Shown here one piece after another: positions 42,813 to 51,387 of a stretch of 64,000 bases of DNA. Made by a program: the position numbers and the translations under genes. How positions within the stretch are numbered: the stretch's first letter is position 1; each line of letters opens with the position of its first letter. Location of the stretch: positions 124,001 to 188,000 of the forward strand of contig NZ_STGI01000003.1 of the NCBI RefSeq assembly GCF_004804275.1, given 5' to 3'. Under the pieces are notes generated by a model. It saw nothing but the letters and a program-made list of their open reading frames with translations, was not told the origin of the DNA and did no database searches. This stretch comes from Herbaspirillum sp. ST 5-3. GTDB lineage: Bacteria > Pseudomonadota > Gammaproteobacteria > Burkholderiales > Burkholderiaceae_D.

Positions 42813-45038
42813 ATGAGTTGCTGTGACAACAAGGGTTGTTCCGCTAGTGTGGCCCCGATTGCACCCGTGGTAGTCAGCCCGGGCGCCGCCGAAGCGGTGT
42901 TCCTAATTCAGAAAATGGATTGTCCGACCGAAGAAAAGCTGATTCGCAGCCGGCTACAGGGCATGGATGGCATCGAGAACATGCAATTCAATTTGATGGA
43001 GCGCGAGCTGACCGTGCGCCATCGTCTGACGTCGGTCGATCCGATCGTGGGTGCGCTTAAATCACTCGGCATGGAGCCGGTGACTAAGTCCGACTCGCTT
43101 GGAGCGGCGCCCGAGTTTGTGGATGAAGGCGATGAGACCGGCAAACATCGCATTCCTCGCCGCACCTGGATCCTGATGACGATTTCGGGATTGACGGCAA
43201 TTAGCGCGGAAATTGTGGCGTGGAGTACCGGGCAGGAGGGATCGTGGCCGGTTATCGCACTGGCACTCATTGCGATCCTGACCGGCGGCCTCGACACCAT
43301 GAAGAAGGGATGGATTGCGCTGCGCCACTTCTCGCTGAACATGAATTTTTTGATGTCGCTGGCGGTGATCGGCGCGGCCATCATCGGGCAATGGCCGGAA
43401 GCGGCGGTCGTCATCTTCCTGTTCGCGCTGGCTGAACTCATCGAAGCGATGTCGCTCGATCGCGCGCGAAACGCGATCAAGGGCTTGATGGCGATGTCGC
43501 CCGAAACCGCCACCGTGCAGATCGATGGTCAGTGGCGCGACATACCTGCCAAGCAGGCGTCGTTGGGCGCAATTGTCCGGGTCAAGCCAGGCGAGCGCGT
43601 CCCACTCGACGGGGTAGTGACCGAAGGGCAGACGACCATCAATCAGGCGCCGATCACTGGTGAAAGCATGCCCGTGCCCAAGCAACCGGGCGATCCGGTA
43701 TTCGCCGGCACGATCAACGAGCGCGGCGCGTTCGACTATTCAGTCACCGCATTGCAAAGCAATTCCACGCTCTCACGTATCATCAAGAGCGTCCAGCAAG
43801 CCCAAGGGGATCGCGCACCGACGCAGCGATTTGTCGACCAGTTCGCGCATTACTACATCCCCGCGGTGGTACTCCTCGCGTTACTGGTCGCGGTAGTCCC
43901 GCCATTGTGGATGGGTGCCGCTTTCCAGCCCTGGCTCTACAAGGCCTTGGTGTTGCTGGTGATCGCGTGCCCCTGCGCACTGGTCATCTCCACCCCGGTG
44001 ACCGTGGTGAGCGGACTGGCTGCCGCCGCACGGCACGGCATTCTCATCAAAGGCGGCGTCTATCTGGAGCAGGGACATAAGCTGAAGGCGATCGCGCTTG
44101 ACAAGACTAGCACTGTCACCGTCGGCAAGCCGGGTGTTACCGATGTGTTGAGGGTTAAAGAGGGCAATGAAGGGACGCTGTTGCGCTACGCGGCCAGCCT
44201 GTCAAGCTGTTCCGATCATCCAGTGTCGAGCGCCATCGTCGCTCACTGGCGTGAACAGAACGGTACACAGCCGCTGGCGGATGTGACCGAATTCCAGGCT
44301 ATCACTGGACGCGGCATCAAGGGCAAGATCAATGGCGAAATGTTCTATCTCGGGAATCACCGATTGGTACATGAGCTGGTGATATGCAGCCCTGAACTGG
44401 AAGCCACACTGGAGAACCTGGAAGAGCAGGGCAAAACGGTGGTGGTGTTGTGTTCCGTCGCCTCGCCGCTGATGGTGCTCGCGGTTGCAGATACGATCCG
44501 TGAGACCAGCGTTGATGCCGTCGCGCGGCTTCGCGCACTCGGTGTCGAGGTAGTGATGCTAACGGGTGACAACGACCATACTGCACGGGCGATCGCTGAC
44601 AAGGCCGGCATCGCCGATGCCCGCGGCAACCTGCTGCCGGAAGATAAGCTCGCGGCGATCAATCAGCTGATTCACACGCACGGTTACGTCGGGATGGCGG
44701 GCGATGGAATCAATGATGCGCCCGCATTGGCCAAGGCCAGTATCGGCTTTGCAATGGGAGCGGCCGGCACCGACACGGCGCTGGAAACTGCCGATGTGGC
44801 GCTGATGGACGACGACCTGCGCAAGATTCCCGATTTCATACGGCTCAGCGCCAAGGCGCGTTCGGTCCTGATGCAAAACATCGTACTGGCTTTGTCGATC
44901 AAGGCGGTGTTTCTGGTGCTCGCGCTAGCCGGAGAGGCGACGCTCTGGATGGCCGTGTTCGCCGACATGGGCGCCAGCCTGTTGGTCGTCATGAATGGTC
45001 TGCGGCTGTTAAAACTGGATAACGCACACACTAAATGA
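42813..45038 (+). CDS. cadA: Zn/Cd/Pb-exporting P1B-type ATPase with altered phosphorylation motif
   Basis: 741 residues. One N-terminal heavy-metal-associated domain has the variant metal site MDCPTEE (about residues 35-41), and a Cys-rich start (SCCDNKGC) precedes it. Actuator motif TGES, transport motif CPC (IACPCALVIS), nucleotide-binding SDHP, hinge MLTGDN and GDGINDAPAL are normal for the CadA/ZntA group. The phosphorylation motif reads D430-K-T-S-T instead of the near-universal DKTGT. The codon AGC is one transition from GGC. The enzyme may be slow or inactive, or this may be a sequence error. Confidence 0.93.
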   Translation: MSCCDNKGCSASVAPIAPVVVSPGAAEAVFLIQKMDCPTEEKLIRSRLQGMDGIENMQFNLMERELTVRHRLTSVDPIVGALKSLGMEPVTKSDSLGAAPEFVDEGDETGKHRIPRRTWILMTISGLTAISAEIVAWSTGQEGSWPVIALALIAILTGGLDTMKKGWIALRHFSLNMNFLMSLAVIGAAIIGQWPEAAVVIFLFALAELIEAMSLDRARNAIKGLMAMSPETATVQIDGQWRDIPAKQASLGAIVRVKPGERVPLDGVVTEGQTTINQAPITGESMPVPKQPGDPVFAGTINERGAFDYSVTALQSNSTLSRIIKSVQQAQGDRAPTQRFVDQFAHYYIPAVVLLALLVAVVPPLWMGAAFQPWLYKALVLLVIACPCALVISTPVTVVSGLAAAARHGILIKGGVYLEQGHKLKAIALDKTSTVTVGKPGVTDVLRVKEGNEGTLLRYAASLSSCSDHPVSSAIVAHWREQNGTQPLADVTEFQAITGRGIKGKINGEMFYLGNHRLVHELVICSPELEATLENLEEQGKTVVVLCSVASPLMVLAVADTIRETSVDAVARLRALGVEVVMLTGDNDHTARAIADKAGIADARGNLLPEDKLAAINQLIHTHGYVGMAGDGINDAPALAKASIGFAMGAAGTDTALETADVALMDDDLRKIPDFIRLSAKARSVLMQNIVLALSIKAVFLVLALAGEATLWMAVFADMGASLLVVMNGLRLLKLDNAHTK

Positions 45039-45083
45039 CGGTTCTCCCGTATATATGGCCGTTGTCGCGCCCCGCTCAAATCT

Positions 45084-45106
45084 AAACTATAATTATTCTC
45101 ATTTGG
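45084..45106 (+). promoter_or_regulatory. Fur-like box before the FTR1 gene
   Basis: AAACTATAATTATTCTCATTT resembles Fur-binding sites of the AATNATTCTCATT kind, about 35-55 bases before the start codon. It also contains TATAAT, which could serve as the -10 element. Regulation by iron is consistent with an iron permease gene. Confidence 0.55.
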
Positions 45107-45139
45107 CCGCCGGGTCACTCGTCTTTTGGTGAAAATCCT

Positions 45140-47068
45140 ATGCAAGCGCTGCGACTTTTCTTAATTGCACTTTTCTGTCTGATATCGTCGGTTTCGACGG
45201 CCCAGGCCGATGAAGCCGGTACACAAGACAAGGCAAAACAGATCTGGCAACTGCTTGATTACCTTGCCGTCGACTATGGCAAGGCAGTCAAGGACGGCAA
45301 GGTGGCTAGCAAGGATGAATACGCCGAGATGCAGGAATTCGCGCACGCCGCCGAGCGGCAGTTGGCCGAACTGCCGGCAACTCCCGCCACGCCCGCGTTG
45401 CTGAAAGGCGCAGCCGGATTGCGTGCAGCGATTGCGGAGAAAGCCCCGCCGGCGACCGTCGGCGATCAGGCCCGCAACCTAGCATCCGGACTGCTAGCCG
45501 CCTATCCGGTGCCAATGTCACCCACCAAGCTGCCAGACCTGCAGCAAGGGGTGAAGCTTTATCAAAGCCAGTGCGCGTCTTGCCATGGTGTCTCCGGGCA
45601 TGCCGATGGGCCGTTGGCGGCCAAGTTGAGCCCGCCGCCGATTGCGCTGGCTGACCATGAGCGGGCGCAGGAGCGCAGCGTGTTCTCGCTGCAGCAGATT
45701 ATTACGCGCGGCGTAGAGGGCACTTCGATGGCAAGCTTTGCGCAACTGTCGGAGGGCGATCGTTGGGCCATCGCTTATTTTGCGTCGACACTGTCGTATT
45801 CGGATAGCGACCGGCAGGCTGGCGCCAAGCTATGGTCATCGCGCCCTGACTTGCATGCGGTCGTGCCTACGCTCGCCAAGTTGAGCGAGACCTCTGAAAC
45901 GGCGCTGGCCAAGACCACTGGTGCCGATACTGCTCGTAGTTTGGTCGCCTATCTCCGGAGTACGCCGGAAGCATTGAATGCATCGAGCGCAGACAGCCTC
46001 CTCATTGCCAAGGACAAACTGAAGGAAAGTGTGGTGGCGCTGGACAAGGGCGACACGTCGGTCGCATCGCAACTGGCGTTATCTGCCTATCTCGACGGTT
46101 TCGAACCGGTCGAGCCGGCGCTCGCGGCAAAGAATCAGACGCTGTTCGAGGATATCGAAAAAACGATGGGTACCTATCGCAATGCGGTGACGAGTGGTCA
46201 GATCCAGAAGGCACACGAGATCGAACAACGTCTGCAGACGCTACTGACCGAGGCTCAGTCCGCGCTGAGTGGCTCGAACGATCCATTGTCCACCTTCATC
46301 GGTGCCCTGACGATTCTGCTACGTGAGGGACTGGAAGCATTGCTGGTAGTGGTCGCGATGCTGGCGTTCCTGAAGAAAGCCGAACGCAAAGACGTACTCC
46401 CTTACGTGCATGCGGGTTGGGTCGCCGCGCTGGCCGCAGGAGGGTTGACCTGGGCGGTGGCGACTTACCTGGTTGACCTGAGCGGTGCGAGCCGCGAGAT
46501 GACCGAAGGCTTTTCCGCCATCTTTGCCGCCATGGTATTACTGGGCGTGGGCATCTGGATGCACCAGAAGAGCCTGGCAGGGCGCTGGCAAGCCTATGTA
46601 AAGCAAAAGCTGTCATCAGCGCTGAACAAGAAATCGGCGATGATGTTGTTCCTGCTATCGTTCGTCACGGTCTACCGTGAGGTGTTCGAAACCGTGCTGT
46701 TCTACGCAGCGCTCTGGACAGAGGGTAATGGCATATACATGCTCGCCGGCCTTGGCTCAGGGATTGCGATTCTCAGCGCAATTGCGGCCATACTGCTGCG
46801 TTCCACCGCGCGGCTGCCGATCAGCCAGTTCTTCGCGTTCAGTTCCGCCTTGGTCGGGGTGCTGGCGGTTGTCCTGATGGGCAAGGGCGTCGCTGCACTG
46901 CAGAAGGTCGGCTTCCTGCAGATCACGCCGATCACCATGCCGCGGATCGATGTGCTGGGCATCTATCCGTCGATGCAAACAATTGTGGCGCAGGTCCTGA
47001 TTTTATTGGTGATCGTGGCCAGCATCACCTATAACGTACGTGCGCAGGGGAAGGCGAAGGCTGCATAA
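45140..47068 (+). CDS. Cytochrome c-FTR1 iron permease fusion
   Basis: 642 residues. After a signal peptide (LFLIALFCLISSVSTAQA), a periplasmic part carries one haem c site CASCH (about residues 145-149) with an axial Met region (GTSMASF). From about residue 385 there is an FTR1-type membrane domain with seven helices and two copies of the iron-binding REXXE motif: REGLEALLVV (about 395) and YREVFETVLF (about 512). It imports ferric iron; the haem domain may supply or remove electrons at the entry site. It is a natural fusion seen in some proteobacteria. Confidence 0.88.
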   Translation: MQALRLFLIALFCLISSVSTAQADEAGTQDKAKQIWQLLDYLAVDYGKAVKDGKVASKDEYAEMQEFAHAAERQLAELPATPATPALLKGAAGLRAAIAEKAPPATVGDQARNLASGLLAAYPVPMSPTKLPDLQQGVKLYQSQCASCHGVSGHADGPLAAKLSPPPIALADHERAQERSVFSLQQIITRGVEGTSMASFAQLSEGDRWAIAYFASTLSYSDSDRQAGAKLWSSRPDLHAVVPTLAKLSETSETALAKTTGADTARSLVAYLRSTPEALNASSADSLLIAKDKLKESVVALDKGDTSVASQLALSAYLDGFEPVEPALAAKNQTLFEDIEKTMGTYRNAVTSGQIQKAHEIEQRLQTLLTEAQSALSGSNDPLSTFIGALTILLREGLEALLVVVAMLAFLKKAERKDVLPYVHAGWVAALAAGGLTWAVATYLVDLSGASREMTEGFSAIFAAMVLLGVGIWMHQKSLAGRWQAYVKQKLSSALNKKSAMMLFLLSFVTVYREVFETVLFYAALWTEGNGIYMLAGLGSGIAILSAIAAILLRSTARLPISQFFAFSSALVGVLAVVLMGKGVAALQKVGFLQITPITMPRIDVLGIYPSMQTIVAQVLILLVIVASITYNVRAQGKAKAA

Positions 47069-47560
47069 CAGGCCGAGTCATTCCGCATTGCGCCATTAAA
47101 TTGCAGAGCGATAACTGTTGGGGCGGTCGAATCAGCATATCCCTGAAGTATTCGGCTGCTTGGACAACACAACGCGTGATTCACCCCACTCCAATTCATA
47201 TAGTTCTCTTCGAGAAAAAAGGCGTACCATCTTGAAGACGTTTCTGTGGTTGTACAGACGCTCCGGCAAACCCGATGAGTTTGCATTTCGCAGAGACCTG
47301 CTTGCGCTGTTACAGCTTTGTCGATTGGGAATAGCGCCGAAGATCTGGCGCTGTTGTCATTTTGGTATGTAAAATGACCAAATACGGATTGAGTGAAGAG
47401 CGGGCTCCAGATCTGAATTGCTAATAATATTGCGTGTGGTTCGGTTACAGGCGCATTTTGTGGACGGCCCGCAATGCGAAGTTTTAAGGCCATATTTGCG
47501 GCCATGACGAAATCGATATTCGCCTTAGTCTAGGAACCATGCGGGTTGTAAGGCATCATA

Positions 47561-47579
47561 GGAATCCCTCCGTCCGCCA
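47561..47579 (+). other. tRNA-Ser 3'-end-like sequence, possible attachment site
   Basis: GGAATCCCTCCGTCCGCCA looks like the end of a tRNA-Ser gene (part of the T-arm, 3' acceptor strand TCCGTCC, discriminator G and CCA). No matching 5' part at a tRNA-like distance was found. Eleven bases later a terminator follows, as behind a normal tRNA gene. This is the pattern left when an island integrates into a tRNA gene and displaces its original 3' end. Confidence 0.4.
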
Positions 47580-47588
47580 GATAACATG

Positions 47589-47617
47589 AAGCCCCGATCG
47601 GGGCTTTTTGTTTTTTT
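47589..47617 (+). terminator. Rho-independent terminator
   Basis: AAGCCCCGATCGGGGCTTTTTG followed by TTTTTTT: a strong GC stem with almost no loop and a long T tract. It could end a transcript from the left, for example from a former tRNA gene. Confidence 0.85.
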
Positions 47618-48092
47618 ATCTCACGGCATGCGTGATGATATCCATGTCATGCCATTTCACTCCCGAGCACCGCAGAATCCGGCGGCCCTAGGCGATAGAG
47701 CTCCTCCGATCCATGATTTGCAGGGATAGCGATGTGCGAGTTTGTCGTCGTACATCGCATTGATCTTCGATCAGTCAAGGGCTATGGTGTCGCGCCACAC
47801 CGATACGTCGAGCCACTGCTCAGTGGATGGCGGGCGCGATCTGTGCACAATCCCATTTCTTCTGCCGCATCAACTGCCATCGATATAAATGGGCGGCTTT
47901 GCGTGTAGTACGGCTTGCTCGGAGACCGGCAGGCGCGGCCACAATACCCGCTTTGCGATTCATGCCGCGGCGCATGCCAAGGTCGAGCAGGCGCCAAGCT
48001 GACAAGTATTCTCTTTGCTCCCAACAAAATTAATAAAAAAACAATGGGAAGGCTGATGGTGGGCCGTGGTTTTAAAAATTTGCCCTCCACCC

Positions 48093-48120
48093 TAAAGTTT
48101 GGGCTTCTTGCATCCGATAA
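48093..48120 (+). promoter_or_regulatory. Sigma-28 (FliA)-like promoter P1 upstream of flhDC
   Basis: TAAAGTTT, 12 bases, then TCCGATAA, close to the FliA consensus TAAAGTTT-N11-GCCGATAA (one extra spacer base and one mismatch). It reads toward flhD, whose start is about 435 bases away. Confidence 0.6.
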
Positions 48121-48141
48121 ACCTCAAAGCAGGTAAGCGAG

Positions 48142-48164
48142 CAAAAATATTTCAAATATTTTTG
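48142..48164. repeat. AT-rich 23-bp palindrome between the two sigma-28-like promoters
   Basis: CAAAAATATTT-C-AAATATTTTTG is a perfect inverted repeat around one base. Its place between the two promoter-like elements suggests an operator or a structural spacer. Confidence 0.6.
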
Positions 48165-48174
48165 TGCCGAACCC

Positions 48175-48201
48175 TAAAGTTTGGCGAAATGCGGCCGTTA
48201 T
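48175..48201 (+). promoter_or_regulatory. Sigma-28 (FliA)-like promoter P2 upstream of flhDC
   Basis: TAAAGTTT, exactly 11 bases, then GCCGTTAT. The -35 and spacer are perfect and the -10 has two mismatches. CCCTAAAGTTTGG is shared word for word with P1. Confidence 0.6.
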
Positions 48202-48554
48202 ACAACACAGCGGTATGACGAATAGTTTGAAATAAATCGGCGAAAGCCACTTATTGCAATCCTGAACGCATATAAGAAAAACAAATTTTTACAATTTGCT
48301 CCCCGGCCGGGACGGCTGAAGCGATCCGCCCTGATCGCCTTGAAAGCCGCGCCACGAGCCGATCTCCGCACTTTTCCGAGAGTGCGGATGCGACGCTGCC
48401 TGGCGCTTGTAAGACAAACGCCTACAGGTGGCGTTCGCGTGCGCCTGACTGAAAATACGGCGCAGTGCCTATTTCCATCAAGCAAGTTCAAGCTCAGAAT
48501 TCATCTCACTGGGATGCCAGTAGGAAATATTTTCCATAGGGCAAGGAGATGAAA
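48202..48554 (+). other. Long leader upstream of flhD
   Basis: About 350 bases without a gene. TCCGCACT (48365-48372) and AGTGCGGA (48381-48388) form a perfect 8-bp hairpin with an 8-base loop. If the sigma-28-like promoters are used, this is an untranslated leader in which stability or translation of flhDC mRNA could be controlled, as in enterobacteria. Confidence 0.45.
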
Positions 48555-48872
48555 ATGAACACGAACGACATGATGGCTGAAATTCGTGATGCTAATTTGA
48601 GCTATTTGATGCTCGCGCAGCAAATGATTCGTTCCGATAAAGCAACAGCCATTTTCCGGCTGGGAATCAGCAGCGAAATCGCGGATTTGATCGAAGGTCT
48701 GAACAATGCCCAGATTCTGAAGCTCGCCGGTACCAACATGATGCTGGCGCGGTTTCGCTTCGATGACGGTGCAATTCTCGGTATGTTGACGAATTACAAC
48801 AAGGACCGCGAGCTGGCGCATTCGCATGCGGCAATCCTGATGGCAGGCCAGCAGGTCGAGGAAATTTCCTGA
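48555..48872 (+). CDS. flhD: Flagellar master regulator subunit FlhD
   Basis: 105 residues from ATG 48555. AAGGAG at 48543-48548 is six bases from this ATG and overlaps usable spacing for ATG 48549, so the later one is chosen. MAEIRDANLSYLMLAQQMIRSDK and FRLGISSEIADLIEGL are highly typical of FlhD. With FlhC it forms the FlhD4C2 activator of flagellar class II genes. Confidence 0.95.
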   Translation: MNTNDMMAEIRDANLSYLMLAQQMIRSDKATAIFRLGISSEIADLIEGLNNAQILKLAGTNMMLARFRFDDGAILGMLTNYNKDRELAHSHAAILMAGQQVEEIS

Positions 48873-48912
48873 CCGGTTTTATTGCAGGTGTTGGAGACGA
48901 GGCGAGGACAAC

Positions 48913-49473
48913 ATGGCGAAGAAAAGCGTAGTCACGGAAGCGCAGGAAATTCAGCTCGCGATCGAGCTCATCAATCTGGGCGCGCGCCTTCAGCTGCTTG
49001 AATCCGAAACTTCCCTGTCGCGGGAGCGGTTGCTGAAGCTGTACAAGGAACTCAAGGGAGTTTCGCCGCCAAAAGGAATGCTGCCGTTTTCGACCGACTG
49101 GTTCATTACCTGGCAGCCAAACATCCATTCTTCACTCTTCATCAATATCCACAAATACCTGGTTGAGCACGCGCAGATCTCGGGGATCGAGGCTGTGATG
49201 AAGGCCTACAAGCTCTACCTTGAGCAGGTGGAGCCTGATGCGAGCGGCGAGCCGGTCTTGTCGCTGACGCGCGCCTGGACCCTGGTGCGTTTCTTCGAAA
49301 GCAAAATGCTGGAGACAGCCTGCTGCAACAAGTGCGGTGGCGATTTTGTCGTGCACCGTCTCGACCTCCACGCCGACTATACGTGCGGACTGTGCCATAT
49401 GCCGTCGCGTGCCGGGAAAACCAAGAAGGCAAGGGACGAGGCCGCAGGTTCTGCAGCCGTATCGTCGATTTGA
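48913..49473 (+). CDS. flhC: Flagellar master regulator subunit FlhC
   Basis: 186 residues. The zinc site has four cysteines in CCNKCGG and CGLCHMP (about residues 138-163). Segments RARLQLLESETSLSRERLLKLYKEL-like (GARLQLLESETSLSRERLL, about residues 23-41) and PFSTDWFITWQPNIHSSLF are diagnostic. It provides sequence-specific DNA contact in the FlhDC complex. It starts 40 bases after flhD with a GGAGACGAGG upstream region. Confidence 0.95.
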   Translation: MAKKSVVTEAQEIQLAIELINLGARLQLLESETSLSRERLLKLYKELKGVSPPKGMLPFSTDWFITWQPNIHSSLFINIHKYLVEHAQISGIEAVMKAYKLYLEQVEPDASGEPVLSLTRAWTLVRFFESKMLETACCNKCGGDFVVHRLDLHADYTCGLCHMPSRAGKTKKARDEAAGSAAVSSI

Positions 49474-49500
49474 TTTCTGCTTGATATCAAAAGATCAATA

Positions 49501-50298
49501 ATGGATGGCGGCCGTCCGCAACAGGGTGTGCCGAACGCCAAGGTATTTCGCAGCGTTCCAGCCGTTCAGGCGCTGCTGATCCAGGCAATCTCTTTCACCT
49601 TGGTGCTGGTCATGGCGTACGTCATGACCACGCTGACAAACAATCAACTCAGCATAGGTGCCGCCGCGATCCTGCAAGGCGTGGTTGCCGCAAGCATTAC
49701 ACGCTGGCGCGACATGGCAGCATGGTGGGCACCGATTCAGCTGCTGTTTCCGATGGCGGCAATCATCGTGCATGCGATGCATTTGCCGGCGTGGATATTT
49801 CTCACCGCATTCATTCTGCTGCTCGGCTTGTTCTGGACGACATTCCGTACGCAGGTTCCTTACTATCCATCCACGCCGGCCATATGGGAGGCGGTCTCCG
49901 CCTTGCTGCCACGAGATCGCTCCTTACGCTGTATCGATATCGGCAGCGGGTTTGGCGGCTTCGTTCTGCACACGTCGGCCCTGAGGCCGGAGAGCGTTTT
50001 CACGGGTATCGAGGTGGCGCCGCTGCCTTGGCTGGTCAGTGCATTGCGTGCTGTGACCACTCGCAGCAACGCGCGATTCGTTCGCGGTGATTACGAGCGG
50101 CTGGATTTGGCTGACTTCGACGTCGTGTTTGCCTATTTGTCTCCGGCGGCGATGCCTTCGCTGTGGCGCAAGGCGAACGCGGAGATGCGTCCGGGTTCGC
50201 TACTGCTCAGTTGCGAGTTCGACATCCCCGGTGTCGAGCCTCACATCGTCAAGCACGTAACGAAGGATGCCGCTCCCTTGTACGGATGGCGCTTTTGA
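49501..50298 (+). CDS. Membrane-anchored class I methyltransferase
   Basis: 265 residues. The first 120 contain about four hydrophobic segments (QALLIQAISFTLVLVMAYVM; AAILQGVVAASI; APIQLLFPMAAIIVHAM; FLTAFILLLGLFW). From about residue 135 a SAM-binding Rossmann domain follows with motif I CIDIGSGFGGFVLH, then FTGIEVAPLPW and FVRGDYERLDLADFDVVFAYLSP. It lies between flhC and motA, suggesting a motility-linked role, but its substrate is unknown. Confidence 0.8.
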   Translation: MDGGRPQQGVPNAKVFRSVPAVQALLIQAISFTLVLVMAYVMTTLTNNQLSIGAAAILQGVVAASITRWRDMAAWWAPIQLLFPMAAIIVHAMHLPAWIFLTAFILLLGLFWTTFRTQVPYYPSTPAIWEAVSALLPRDRSLRCIDIGSGFGGFVLHTSALRPESVFTGIEVAPLPWLVSALRAVTTRSNARFVRGDYERLDLADFDVVFAYLSPAAMPSLWRKANAEMRPGSLLLSCEFDIPGVEPHIVKHVTKDAAPLYGWRF

Positions 50299-50499
50299 CG
50301 GGCGTCGAGCACGCGCTTCGCATCGTCGCTGCTTGTCTCTGCTCAAGTTCCTCGCTTTCGGGTCGTAACCCCAAATGAAAGGCGTCTTTCGGATACCTGT
50401 TCGACCTTTATAAAAATTTACTGGTTGTTATCCTGAATGCGAATTGGCAGAATGTTGAATTGAGGAAATAGCCTCTTCTAACAACCGGAGCACTTACCC

Positions 50500-51360
50500 T
50501 TGCTAGTCCTTGTTGGTTATCTCATTGTTCTTGGCTCCGTTTTCGGTGGCTTCGTCATCGCCGGCGGGCATCTGGCTGCGCTGCTGCAGCCGGTTGAACT
50601 TCTGATGATCGGCGGTGCGGCGGTCGGCGCTTTTTTTGTCGGTAACAACGGCAAGGCGATCCGCGGCACGCTCAAGGCATTGCCGACGGCGCTCAAGGGT
50701 TCCAAGTACACCAAAGCGCTCTACATGGAGCTGATGACCTTGTTGTTCGAAATTCTCACCAAGGTCCGCAAGGAAGGCTTGATGTCCATCGAGGGCGACA
50801 TCGACAAGCCGGAAGAGAGCCCCATCTTCAGCAAGTACCCCGGCATTCTGTCGGACCATCACATCATCGAATTCATGACCGATTACCTGCGGCTCATGGT
50901 TTCCGGGAACATGGACGCGTTCCAGATCGAGAATCTGATGGACAACGAAATCGAGACGCATCATTCGGAGGGGGAGATCCCTGTGCATACGGTTGCCAAG
51001 ATGGGCGACGCGATGCCGGCATTCGGTATCGTGGCCGCCGTGATGGGCGTGGTGCACACGATGGAGTCGGTCGGCCTGCCGCCGCAGGAGCTCGGCATCC
51101 TGATCGCGCATGCGCTGGTCGGCACCTTCCTCGGTATTCTGCTTTCCTATGGCTTCGTCGGCCCCTTGTCCAGCGTGCTGGAGCAGAAGCTGCACGAGTC
51201 ATCGAAGATGTTCCAATGTGTCAAAGTGACATTGTTGGCGAGCTTGAATGGTTATGCGCCGGCGCTGGCCATCGAGTTTGGCCGCAAGGTGCTGTTCTCG
51301 ACGGAACGGCCGTCGTTCATGGAGCTGGAAGAACACATCAAACAGTCCAAGTCCAAGTAA
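50500..51360 (+). CDS. motA: Flagellar stator protein MotA
   Basis: 286 residues starting at a TTG (GGAG nine bases upstream); the first residues (M)LVLVGYLIVLGSVFGGF match the standard MotA N-terminus, so the rare start is trusted. Four membrane helices; KLHES near residue 230 and the cytoplasmic loop carrying the charged residues that touch FliG (about 85-165) are present. With MotB it forms the proton-driven stator. Confidence 0.95.
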   Translation: MLVLVGYLIVLGSVFGGFVIAGGHLAALLQPVELLMIGGAAVGAFFVGNNGKAIRGTLKALPTALKGSKYTKALYMELMTLLFEILTKVRKEGLMSIEGDIDKPEESPIFSKYPGILSDHHIIEFMTDYLRLMVSGNMDAFQIENLMDNEIETHHSEGEIPVHTVAKMGDAMPAFGIVAAVMGVVHTMESVGLPPQELGILIAHALVGTFLGILLSYGFVGPLSSVLEQKLHESSKMFQCVKVTLLASLNGYAPALAIEFGRKVLFSTERPSFMELEEHIKQSKSK

Positions 51361-51387
51361 GAACGAACCTCAGAAACGGAAGACAAC

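Larger units (their letters stand above)
47069..48092. other. Gene-poor region between metal-resistance genes and flhDC
   Basis: About 1 kb with no convincing gene; short frames here have no ribosome site or recognisable product. An 8-bp perfect inverted repeat (GTCATTTT/AAAATGAC, 47356-47378) and a terminator (see below) are visible. It may hold worn mobile-element sequence. The change from accessory to core genes falls here. Confidence 0.5.

Noticed and set aside
47462-47579. Complete tRNA gene ending in CCGTCCGCCA
   Set aside because: A pairing GGACGG occurs at 47462, but the span is 118 bases and no D-, anticodon- or T-arm fits; only the 3' end is tRNA-like.
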